A stretch of DNA of 36,450 bases from Firmicutes bacterium UBA1739 (GTDB lineage Bacteria > Bacillota > Clostridia > Peptostreptococcales > Anaerovoracaceae): the NCBI GenBank assembly GCA_002315385.1, contig DCHZ01000020.1:21580-58029 (forward strand), in the 5' to 3' direction. Below are positions 24,786 through 32,302 of the stretch, one piece after another; position 1 is the stretch's first letter, and each line of letters begins with the position of its first letter. The position numbers and the translations under genes are program-made. The notes under the pieces are model-generated. The model was not told the DNA's origin. It saw only the letters and a program-made list of their open reading frames with translations, and did not search any database.

Positions 24786-26690
24786 ATGGCAAAAAAGGAA
24801 TTTAAAGCTGAATCAAAAAAACTGCTGGATATGATGATCAACTCAATCTATACACACAAAGAGATTTTTCTCAGAGAACTGATTTCAAATGCCAGTGATG
24901 CCATAGACAAGCTGTATTACAAGGGATTATCGGAGAATAATACAGGTCTGGCAAGAGAGGATTTTTTTATCAGACTCGAAGCGGACAGGGATGCCAGAAC
25001 TCTGACTGTTACAGATAACGGTATCGGAATGAGTATGGAAGAACTTGAAGAAAACCTCGGAACCATAGCCAGAAGCGGTTCTCTTGATTTTAAAGAGAAT
25101 AATGAGGCAAAAGAAGAAATTGATATCATAGGTCAGTTCGGCGTTGGTTTCTATTCGGCTTTCATGGTAAGTGATAAGGTAACAGTGAACACAAAACCCT
25201 TCGGTGGAGATAAGGGCTGGAGCTGGGTATCTGAAGGTGCCGACGGTTATTCAATAGCAGAGACAGATAAAGCTGATCACGGAACGGAGATTATCCTGCA
25301 CATCAAGGATAATACCGATGAAGAAAACTATGATGATTATCTTAATCAATATCATATCTCAGGTCTGGTAACCAAGTATTCAGATTACATTTCATATCCG
25401 ATTAAAATGGAAATGGATTCCAGCAGACTTAAAGAAGGAACAGGAATCAAGGGAGAGGACGGAAATGACATTCCGGCTGAATACGAATCATATAAAGAAC
25501 TGAGAACCCTTAACAGCATGATTCCTCTATGGAGAAAGAATAAAAGTGAAATCACAGAGGAAGAGTACAATAATTATTATAAAGAAAAATTTTTTGACTG
25601 GACCGATCCGGCTGCCGTAATTCATACAAAGGCAGAGGGCGTTGTATCTTACGATGCACTGATGTTTATTCCGGAAAAAGCTCCTTTCAACTATTACACC
25701 AAGGAGTTTGAAAGAGGTCTTGCTCTCTATACCAACGGTGTAATGATAATGGATAAATGCGCCGATCTTGTTCCGGAGTATTTCAGCTTTGTAAAAGGTG
25801 TGGTGGACAGCTCCGATCTTTCACTGAACATTTCCAGAGAAATGCTTCAGCATGACAGACAGCTTAAGCTCATCGAGAAAAACATCGAAAAGAAAATTTC
25901 CGCAGAGCTGACGAAAATGCTGAAAAATGACAGGGAAAAATATGAGGGCGTGTTCAGAGAATTCGGCGTACAGATGAAGTTCGGTGTTTATGATAATTTC
26001 GGTCAGAACAAAGACAAGCTGCAGGATCTTATTCTGTTCTATTCATCCGCAGAGAAAAAGCCTGTAACATTAAAAGAATATGTTGAGAGAATGAAGCCGG
26101 AACAGGAAAAAATTTATTATGCCTGCGGCGAGAATACAGAGCTCATAGATGTACTGCCTCAGACAGAAGCTGTAAAGAGTAAAGGATATGAAGTTCTTTA
26201 TATGACAGATACTATCGATGAATTTGCGGTAAAAACCATTCGCGAGTACGAGGGCAGGAGTTTTGTAAATATCTGTACCGATAACCTCGATATGGACAGT
26301 GAAGAGGAAAAGGAAGAAATCAAGAAGGTTAATGAAGAATCTAAAAACGTTCTGGAGATGATAAAGGAAGCTCTGGGGGACAATGTTACAGAGGTCAGAT
26401 TTACAAACAGACTGAATAATTATCCCGTATGTCTGACCAGCGAGGGCGAGTTGACTATAGAAATGGAAAAAGCCCTCAACGCAATGCCTACAAGTGAGAA
26501 AGTAAAAGCTCAGGTAGTGCTGGAAATCAATGCCGGCCATTCCGTAGCCGAGAAGCTTAAAAACATGTCCGGGGACAAAGATAAGCTGGAAAGATATGCG
26601 AAAATTCTCTATGCTCAGGCCAGAATGATAGCGGGGCTTTCAATTGAAAATCCTGCGGAGCTCAGCAACATGATATGCGAGCTGATGTAA
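24786..26690 (+). CDS. htpG: Molecular chaperone HtpG (bacterial Hsp90)
   Basis: HtpG is the dimeric ATP-dependent Hsp90 homologue of bacteria. The 634-residue protein has the GHKL ATPase motifs RELISNASDAIDK, DNGIGMS and GQFGVGFYSAFMV, and the HGTEI segment, followed by middle (with NISREMLQ) and C-terminal dimerisation domains. I start at the ATG at 24786 behind GGGAGGTAAC; the frame is open further upstream to 24750, but that start has no ribosome binding site and adds residues not found in the family. A sigma-A promoter and perfect CIRCE precede it, so it is under HrcA heat-shock control. Confidence 0.97.
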   Translation: MAKKEFKAESKKLLDMMINSIYTHKEIFLRELISNASDAIDKLYYKGLSENNTGLAREDFFIRLEADRDARTLTVTDNGIGMSMEELEENLGTIARSGSLDFKENNEAKEEIDIIGQFGVGFYSAFMVSDKVTVNTKPFGGDKGWSWVSEGADGYSIAETDKADHGTEIILHIKDNTDEENYDDYLNQYHISGLVTKYSDYISYPIKMEMDSSRLKEGTGIKGEDGNDIPAEYESYKELRTLNSMIPLWRKNKSEITEEEYNNYYKEKFFDWTDPAAVIHTKAEGVVSYDALMFIPEKAPFNYYTKEFERGLALYTNGVMIMDKCADLVPEYFSFVKGVVDSSDLSLNISREMLQHDRQLKLIEKNIEKKISAELTKMLKNDREKYEGVFREFGVQMKFGVYDNFGQNKDKLQDLILFYSSAEKKPVTLKEYVERMKPEQEKIYYACGENTELIDVLPQTEAVKSKGYEVLYMTDTIDEFAVKTIREYEGRSFVNICTDNLDMDSEEEKEEIKKVNEESKNVLEMIKEALGDNVTEVRFTNRLNNYPVCLTSEGELTIEMEKALNAMPTSEKVKAQVVLEINAGHSVAEKLKNMSGDKDKLERYAKILYAQARMIAGLSIENPAELSNMICELM

Positions 26691-26721
26691 TTCCTTCCGG
26701 ATGATATATAATATGTAAATA

Positions 26722-26799
26722 AAAGAGATTATCTGAAGCTGTTAACCGCTCGCGGGGGTAGAAAATGACTGATTCAAAACAGCCCGGGATAATCTCTTT
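26722..26799. terminator. Extended hairpin between convergent genes, probable bidirectional terminator
   Basis: AAAGAGATTATC (26722-26733) pairs perfectly with GATAATCTCTTT (26788-26799). After a 4/4 internal loop a second helix forms, GCTGTT (26738-26743) with AACAGC (26778-26783), leaving a loop of 34 bases. T-rich sequence follows the stem in both directions. It separates htpG (+) from the DMT transporter (-). The long, ordered loop is larger than needed for a terminator. Confidence 0.6.
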
Positions 26800-26832
26800 G
26801 AGTTTCTGTCACTGTGCAGCGTGAATAATTCT

Positions 26833-27774
26833 TTATGGTTCGGCTTTATGATCTTTCTGAGCAGCACTTTTTTTTCTGTGAAATACTTCTTCATCTTTAA
26901 TCCCGATGATTATTCCGAAAACTACGACGGCACATCCGGTAATCTGAAGAGCCGACACTGTTTCTCCGGCAAACGCAGCAATGATTACACCGAGAATGGG
27001 GCAGAAATTATATAAAAGCCCGGATATGGACGAATTCAGATGAGTTGAGCCGTATGTCCATGCAATATTTGCGATACCTAATGCCAGAGGACCGCCGAAT
27101 ACTACCGTCAACAGAGCGGCTGAACTGATTCCGGGCAGGCCCGTGAAAAATGCCCATTCGCACATCATTATCGGAAAAGAAATAATACATCCGTTAAAAA
27201 GAATGTAGCCTACAATTTCCAGAGGATTTGTTTCAGAGTCATATTTTTTTACAAATATGCTGTAGACTGTCCATGTCAGAGGTGCCAGTGAGACAAAGAA
27301 GATTCCGAGTAGGGTGGTGTTTTTGTCAATAAGTGTTCCACCTATGCAGGTTATCATTATTCCGGCTGTGGCCAGAATCGCACCGGCAATTTTCCCGGGA
27401 GTCGCTTTTTCTTTAAAGAAAATCATACCTCCGATTAAGAAGAAAACAGGCATGGTGGCCTGGGATATGGCTGTCACATTTGCCGAGCACATATTGTTGC
27501 CTATATGGTAAATCATAGTATTTAGAGTGAAGGCAATAAGTCCGTAGAAAAAAGATTTTTTTGTAAAAGCTTTTTTAAAAGTAAAACCGTTTTTAATGGC
27601 CAGAGGCAGAATAAAAAGAAATCCGGTTAATGCTCTCAGCCATGCATATGTTACGGGACCGTAATATCCCATGGCGGATTTGCTTATCACAGGAAGGACG
27701 GCCCATATAACAATTGAAATGAAGAGAATAACATAGTATTTAAATGTTCCTTTTGTCAGGCTGTAATGTTTCAA
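26833..27774 (-). CDS. DMT superfamily transporter, EamA type
   Basis: The 313-residue hydrophobic protein has about ten predicted membrane helices arranged as two EamA repeats: the first with WAVLPVISKSAMGYYGP and a conserved LIGGMIFFKEKATPGKIAGA motif at its end, the second with LAPLTWTVYSIFVKKY. Members export metabolites such as amino acids; the substrate cannot be told here. The start appears to be TTG at 27774, because GGGG of AAAGGGG lies ten bases upstream and no in-frame ATG or GTG is nearby. The C-terminus is basic and cytoplasmic. It is a single-gene unit with its own promoter at 27904-27932. Confidence 0.85.
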   Translation of the reverse strand: MKHYSLTKGTFKYYVILFISIVIWAVLPVISKSAMGYYGPVTYAWLRALTGFLFILPLAIKNGFTFKKAFTKKSFFYGLIAFTLNTMIYHIGNNMCSANVTAISQATMPVFFLIGGMIFFKEKATPGKIAGAILATAGIMITCIGGTLIDKNTTLLGIFFVSLAPLTWTVYSIFVKKYDSETNPLEIVGYILFNGCIISFPIMMCEWAFFTGLPGISSAALLTVVFGGPLALGIANIAWTYGSTHLNSSISGLLYNFCPILGVIIAAFAGETVSALQITGCAVVVFGIIIGIKDEEVFHRKKSAAQKDHKAEP

Positions 27775-28097
27775 GTAATCACATCCCCTTTATTATAAAG
27801 AAGTACAATGGAAATATGTCTGATAATGATGGATAACCTTTAGACCGAGGGGTAAAAAATGTTTCGTTGACATAATTTTGAACGCTTCGGCTGTTTTGCT
27901 ATCATAATGGCATAATGACATCAAAAAGTCAATTGAATAATATAAGGCTGTTTTGGAATCAGGCGAAAATATTTCAAATAATCAAACGGAATATGATGTT
28001 CGGAGGAAATTTATATACATATGCTTTTATATATGTTATTATAATACTGTCCTGTTTATGAGGCGGGATGAGTTGATTTATTTATATGGAGGTAGTT
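27775..28097. other. 323-base divergent intergenic region
   Basis: No gene is visible. It holds the DMT transporter promoter and about 120 bases of leader on the - strand. On that strand a CCCCT near 27850 could pair with the AGGGG ribosome binding site. For the + strand gene only an isolated TATAAT at 28040-28045 stands out, with no good -35. GGCTGTTTTG occurs twice (27889-27898 and 27946-27955). Confidence 0.5.
27904..27932 (-). promoter_or_regulatory. Predicted promoter of the DMT transporter
   Basis: Read on the - strand, TTGACT (27932-27927) and CATTAT (27909-27904) are 17 bases apart. The start would lie near 27897. TGAC and GTCA arms around the -35 region form a small inverted repeat. 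Confidence 0.55.
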
Positions 28098-29192
28098 ATG
28101 AAAAAAATACTGGCAGTTGTTTTATCTTTGGCAATGGTTCTTTCATGTGTTCCTGTTTTTGCTGCAGATGATGCGGTTAAAGCCGGACAGGCAAAAGGTA
28201 TAACGGTTCTTTTCGACGGAGAAGAAATGGAGTTTGATGTTGAACCGATAATCGAAGACGGCAGAACCCTGGTTCCTATGAGGGCAATATTTGAAAAATT
28301 CGGATGTGCGGTGGATTACGCTTCAAGTTCGGCAGGCAAGGTCATTACCGCATTCAGAGGGACAAAAGCAGTTGTTATGGAGATAGGAAAACAGGAATAT
28401 ACAGTTGGCGGCAAGGACTTTGTAATGGATGTTGCACCGAAAATTGTTGACGGAAGAACTCTGGTTCCTCTCAGAGCAGTTTCGGAAAGCCTTGATGCCA
28501 GGGTTGACTGGGATGCGGCAACAAGAACAATTACAATAGAAAATGAGATGGGTCAGTTTGAGGTGTTATCTACAATATCCAACTCCGCAACAAACTCAGA
28601 CGGAAAGGATATGATTCATACTGCTGTTTCTGTTCCAAATATCTGCGATTACGGAGATGCGGATTTCTCCGAAATAAACGGGTTATATGCCGAAATGGGT
28701 GAAAAGTATCAGGACACAGTTGATAATGAGGAGAATTACAATGATGCATGCGCACAGTATAAACTCAGAGGTGCGGATTTCAAACCTATGCAGTTCTTCC
28801 TTTCCTATGAAATAAACTGTAACAGTGATAATTATTTATCCATAACAACTTATGATTTCAGAGACGAAAACGGAGCACATCCATACTCGTATATGTATTC
28901 TCAGACATTCCGGGTTGATCCAGATACGGATGCAATAACAATGCCGGAAGCAAAAGATATTTTTCTGTTGAGTCAGGAAGAAATGGATGCATTTGTAGTG
29001 ACTGAATTCAGCTATTATCTCAGGGCTGAATTAGGTGAAGGCTTCACGTCTGACTGGGAGACTGCTTTGAAGGAAAAGGCTTCAGAGGTAGAATTCTATG
29101 TTACCGATACAGATGTAGTGCTGTACTTTAATACGGGTATTGTTGCACCGTATTCATTCTCATATCCTCAGCTGACGTACAAACTTGACTGA
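28098..29192 (+). CDS. Secreted protein with copper amine oxidase N-terminal domain and DUF3298 domain
   Basis: The 364-residue product starts with a Sec signal peptide (MKKILAVVLSLAMVL..., likely cut after VFA near residue 22; a VLSC at 14-17 makes lipidation possible but less likely). Residues 35-148 form a copper amine oxidase N-like domain with two repeats ending in DGRTLVPMRAIFEKFG and DGRTLVPLRAVSESL, a module common in clostridial wall proteins and not itself an oxidase. From about residue 155 to the end the sequence resembles RsiV-type DUF3298. The function is unknown, probably at the cell envelope. I start at the ATG at 28098 because GGAGGT at 28088-28093 precedes it; the ATG at 28086 overlaps that site. 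Confidence 0.82.
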   Translation: MKKILAVVLSLAMVLSCVPVFAADDAVKAGQAKGITVLFDGEEMEFDVEPIIEDGRTLVPMRAIFEKFGCAVDYASSSAGKVITAFRGTKAVVMEIGKQEYTVGGKDFVMDVAPKIVDGRTLVPLRAVSESLDARVDWDAATRTITIENEMGQFEVLSTISNSATNSDGKDMIHTAVSVPNICDYGDADFSEINGLYAEMGEKYQDTVDNEENYNDACAQYKLRGADFKPMQFFLSYEINCNSDNYLSITTYDFRDENGAHPYSYMYSQTFRVDPDTDAITMPEAKDIFLLSQEEMDAFVVTEFSYYLRAELGEGFTSDWETALKEKASEVEFYVTDTDVVLYFNTGIVAPYSFSYPQLTYKLD

Positions 29193-29257
29193 CGGAGAAA
29201 ACGGTAAGGGGATATCCGGCTTGTAAGATTTTTAATAATTCGTGATAACCGGAAAGA

Positions 29258-29299
29258 AAACCGCCGGGAATGCTGAAACTCCAACATTCCCGGCGGTTT
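29258..29299. terminator. Strong bidirectional terminator
   Basis: AAACCGCCGGGAATG (29258-29272) pairs perfectly with CATTCCCGGCGGTTT (29285-29299) around a 12-base loop. It lies between the secreted-protein gene (+) and tRNA-Arg (-). On the - strand the stem is followed by a T-rich tract (TTTTCTTTCC). Confidence 0.9.
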
Positions 29300-29305
29300 A
29301 ATCAA

Positions 29306-29382
29306 TGGCGAGGCACGAGGGACTCGAACCCCCGACCGACAGATTCGAAGTCTGCGACTCTATCCAACTGAGCTAGTGCCCC
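29306..29382 (-). tRNA. tRNA-Arg (anticodon TCG)
   Basis: On the - strand the sequence folds as a full cloverleaf: acceptor GGGGCAC with GTGCCTC (one G-U pair), D-arm GCTCAGTTGGATAGAGT, anticodon arm GCAGA-CTTCGAA-TCTGT with anticodon TCG, and T-arm with GGTTCGAGTCC. The discriminator is G and the 3' CCA is encoded (29306-29308). It reads CGA codons and, with modified U34, possibly others in the CGN box. Confidence 0.96.
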
Positions 29383-29406
29383 GTAACAGGTTTTACATAC
29401 TTGAAT

Positions 29407-29435
29407 ATTATAATCTTTCAGTCAGAAAAAATCAA
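29407..29435 (-). promoter_or_regulatory. Promoter of tRNA-Arg
   Basis: On the - strand, TTGATT (29435-29430) and TATAAT (29412-29407) are 17 bases apart, with a start near 29400, about 18 bases before the tRNA. The rest of the gap up to 29663 holds no gene; only short GC-rich inverted repeats (GCGGCA at 29457 with TGCCGC at 29481) are visible. Confidence 0.85.
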
Positions 29436-29675
29436 GTATAAAATCAAAGTATATTTGCGGCACGGATGTCACGGAATCACTGCCGCCGACCTGTTTATTA
29501 ATACAGAACACAATGATTAATGCTGCTGTTTCCCGGTGAATATGCTGTGACTCATCATGCGGCGGGTATTCAGACAGCGGAAAGATCTTTGGTTAAATAA
29601 ATATTACAAGTTATGACAAGGGATTTTATTATCTGTCAGGTTCGGTTATAATTAAGAAAAAACAGGAGGTAAAAA

Positions 29676-31259
29676 ATGAAAAAAATCTCAAAAATTTTAA
29701 GTATCGTAATGACAGTTGCCATGGTTTTTTCAACAGCATCATTTACTTTTGTATTTGCTGATGATACTGCCGGTAATGAACCTGTTACTGCGGCGGTAAA
29801 AACAGCAGGTCTTGATAATTTCGTTAAAACTGCGGAATATAAAGGCTTCACAGATGTAAAAGAAAGCTCATGGTATTATGACAGCGTAAAAAAAGCTTAT
29901 GAGCTTGGTCTCGTAAAGGGAGTAAGTGATACGGCTTTTAATCCTGCCGGAAGTCTTACATTAGCTGAAGCTGTAACACTGGCATCCAGAATCAATTCAA
30001 TTTATTATGCAAATAATTATGAATTCAAACAAGGCAGTGTATGGTATCAGGTGTATGTTGATTATGCAGCAGCAAACGGCATTCTCAAATCTGCAACTCA
30101 GTATGCCGACTACAATAAAGCGGCAACAAGAACAGAGTTTGCCGAAATAATGGCAGCTTCACTTCCTGATTCCGCACTTCCGGAAATCAATACCGTAAAA
30201 CGTATTCCGGATGTGGACAGCAGCAATAAGGCATATAATTCTATTTTAAAGCTCTACAAAGCAGGGATTGTTAAGGGCAGCGATGAAGCGGGAAACTTCA
30301 AGCCTGAAAGCAACATCACAAGAGCTGAGGTATCGACCATCGTTGTAAGAATGTCGTCTGCGTCAGAAAGAGTGTCTGTTACAATCGATGAAGAAAACTC
30401 AACCGGATATGACAATCTGATTTCTACAATTGTTGTCGAAATGGGCCGCGGATGGGAGAATTCACCGGAATCCTACGGACTCAGCCCGATTTACAGTTAT
30501 TCCGGAATGGATCAGTATTTAGGATTTGTAAAGAAGGATATCGACGGTGACGGAGTAGAGGAGCTTCTTATCGGGGAAATCGCTCATGACGGTATGCCTG
30601 CAACCTTCTATGATATCTTTACAATTAATTCTGAAGGCAAAACCGTTCATCTGTTCTCAGGCGGAGAAAGAAACAGAATGTATCTGTATCCGGACGGAGT
30701 TCTCGTAAATGAAGGCTCAAACGGTGCGGATGACAGTTTCACTAAGGCATATAAGATCAAAGACGGAAAACTGGCTGAAATCAATCTTGCTGTGGATACA
30801 TCAAAGTACATGAATGTTGAACTTGAACTCTTTAATAAGCATGTGCAGGTGGCAAATCCCTGGGTTGACACAACAGCGGAAGGCTTAAAAGCATCTTTGG
30901 GATATGAATTTAAATTACCTGAAGGATCGACAAATGCGGTTTACAGAATGAATACTTCCGTAAAAATGGGAGAGGTGGATTTCACCTATGACAATATGAA
31001 ATATACCGCAAGAATTCAGGCTACATCTGCTCTTACAGATATCTCCGGAGTATATGCAAACTGGGATGTTGTGGATGACTGCAATGTTAACGGTGCTGCG
31101 GGGAAATCCATGAGATCACTCGGAAAAGATGAAACTATCGATGTGATTTACTGGTATGACGCTAAGAAAGGTCTCAGTTATTCACTCATGACAAAGGCAA
31201 AGGATCTGGACGGATTTGACATCGAGGCAATAGCCGAAATGATGTACACTCCTGCATAA
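29676..31259 (+). CDS. SLH-domain surface protein
   Basis: The 527-residue product has a Sec signal peptide (cut near A28, VFA|DD). Three S-layer homology modules follow: about 58-105 (FTDVKESSWYYDSVKKAYELG), 120-162 and 177-226 (ending with NITRAEVSTIVVRM). The TRAE signature is intact in repeat 3, TRTE in repeat 2 and altered to TLAE in repeat 1. SLH modules bind pyruvylated secondary wall polymer and anchor proteins to the cell surface. The rest, from residue 240, contains FVKKDIDGDGVEELLIGE (288-297 DIDGDGVEEL), a calcium-binding-like loop as in FG-GAP/dockerin-type repeats; its role is unknown. A perfect AGGAGGT and an upstream TATAAT (29647-29652) support the start. Confidence 0.88.
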   Translation: MKKISKILSIVMTVAMVFSTASFTFVFADDTAGNEPVTAAVKTAGLDNFVKTAEYKGFTDVKESSWYYDSVKKAYELGLVKGVSDTAFNPAGSLTLAEAVTLASRINSIYYANNYEFKQGSVWYQVYVDYAAANGILKSATQYADYNKAATRTEFAEIMAASLPDSALPEINTVKRIPDVDSSNKAYNSILKLYKAGIVKGSDEAGNFKPESNITRAEVSTIVVRMSSASERVSVTIDEENSTGYDNLISTIVVEMGRGWENSPESYGLSPIYSYSGMDQYLGFVKKDIDGDGVEELLIGEIAHDGMPATFYDIFTINSEGKTVHLFSGGERNRMYLYPDGVLVNEGSNGADDSFTKAYKIKDGKLAEINLAVDTSKYMNVELELFNKHVQVANPWVDTTAEGLKASLGYEFKLPEGSTNAVYRMNTSVKMGEVDFTYDNMKYTARIQATSALTDISGVYANWDVVDDCNVNGAAGKSMRSLGKDETIDVIYWYDAKKGLSYSLMTKAKDLDGFDIEAIAEMMYTPA

Positions 31260-31305
31260 ACAGGAAAAAATGTTTTGATTTTAATAATTGATTTCGATAA
31301 AAATT

Positions 31306-31334
31306 GAAAGAGCCGCTCACTGAGCGGCTCTTTC
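31306..31334. terminator. Bidirectional terminator between the SLH gene and murI
   Basis: GAAAGAGCCGCTC (31306-31318) pairs perfectly with GAGCGGCTCTTTC (31322-31334) with a three-base loop. On the - strand it is followed by AATTTTTATC, so it suits murI as well as the SLH gene. Confidence 0.88.
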
Positions 31335-31359
31335 TGTTGGCTTCGGAAACCGGTTCATT

Positions 31360-32169
31360 TTATTTAATATCGAAGCTTTTAAATGCAACCTTGAAATCCT
31401 CATCTTTGAAAATGATATTTATCATATTAATGAAGTTATCCGAAAGGTCGCTGGCATAAAATGTATTCAGGAAAGAGGAATTTTCGGCAAGCATATCTCT
31501 TTCGGTCAGGACAGCCCGGATTCTGCCGATTACCTCCTGAGAAGGATCGATTATTTTCAGAGAAGGGTACAGCGTTTCTATCTGCTTTCGAATCAGCGGA
31601 TAGTGGGTGCAGCCCAGTACGAGGGTATCAATATGATTGCTGCCGATGAAGTCATCCAGATAGTGACGGACAGAAAGTGTCATAATGTCGTCGGTAATAA
31701 TACCCTCCTCGATGAGAGGAACGAAAATAGGGCATGCCATGGAGTGGATATCCAAACCGGATTTAAAATTTCCGATTTCTCTTTCATAGGCTCCGTTTGA
31801 GATTGTAGCCTTGGTTCCTATTATTCCGATATGATTTTCCCGGGAACAAATCATTGCAGCCTTTTCGGCTGCAGGTTTAATTACACCTATTATCGGAATA
31901 TCGGGGTATTTTTCCCTCAGTAACGGCAGACATGTAGCGGTTACTGTGTTGCAGGCCGTAACTATCATCTTAACATCCTGAGATTTAAGAAACTCGGCAA
32001 TCTGCATTGCAAAAATTCTTATTGTGTTTACTGCTTTGGAACCGTAAGGGGTTCTGGCGGTATCTCCGAAATATACTATTCTTTCCTCCGGCAGACTTTT
32101 AGCGAGATAAGGTATTGCCGTAAGTCCTCCTATACCGGAATCGAAAAAACCGATTGGTCTGTTATCCAT
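31360..32169 (-). CDS. murI: Glutamate racemase
   Basis: MurI converts L- to D-glutamate for peptidoglycan. The 269-residue protein has IGFFDSGIGGLT with D10-S11, YFGDTARTPYG, the first catalytic cysteine C73 in TACNTVTA and the second, C187, in LGCTHYPL. This two-cysteine, two-base mechanism is standard for the family. GGAGG lies ten bases before the ATG on the - strand. It is transcribed alone and divergently from pepF. Confidence 0.96.
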   Translation of the reverse strand: MDNRPIGFFDSGIGGLTAIPYLAKSLPEERIVYFGDTARTPYGSKAVNTIRIFAMQIAEFLKSQDVKMIVTACNTVTATCLPLLREKYPDIPIIGVIKPAAEKAAMICSRENHIGIIGTKATISNGAYEREIGNFKSGLDIHSMACPIFVPLIEEGIITDDIMTLSVRHYLDDFIGSNHIDTLVLGCTHYPLIRKQIETLYPSLKIIDPSQEVIGRIRAVLTERDMLAENSSFLNTFYASDLSDNFINMINIIFKDEDFKVAFKSFDIK

Positions 32170-32249
32170 TTATTTTAAGCCTCCGCTTTTATTAAAAAAA
32201 AATTCTTTATATATATTGATTCTTTTGATAGAATATATATTAATGATAA

Positions 32250-32278
32250 TTGACAAAGATGTAAATAATAATTAATAA
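32250..32278 (+). promoter_or_regulatory. Promoter of the pepF-nadK-rluD unit
   Basis: TTGACA (32250-32255) and TAATAA (32273-32278) are 17 bases apart in an AT-rich divergent region. The start would lie near 32285, leaving a very short leader that begins just before GGAGGG at 32291. Confidence 0.7.
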
Positions 32279-32302
32279 ATTTTTTCTGCTGGAGGGAAAA
32301 AA

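Noticed and set aside
27867..27872. TTGACA on the + strand as a -35 for the secreted protein gene
   Set aside because: No -10-like hexamer lies 16-18 bases downstream.
27889..27955. Direct repeat GGCTGTTTTG, two copies
   Set aside because: Ten bases, only two copies, with 47 bases between them and no further structure; may be chance in AT-rich DNA.
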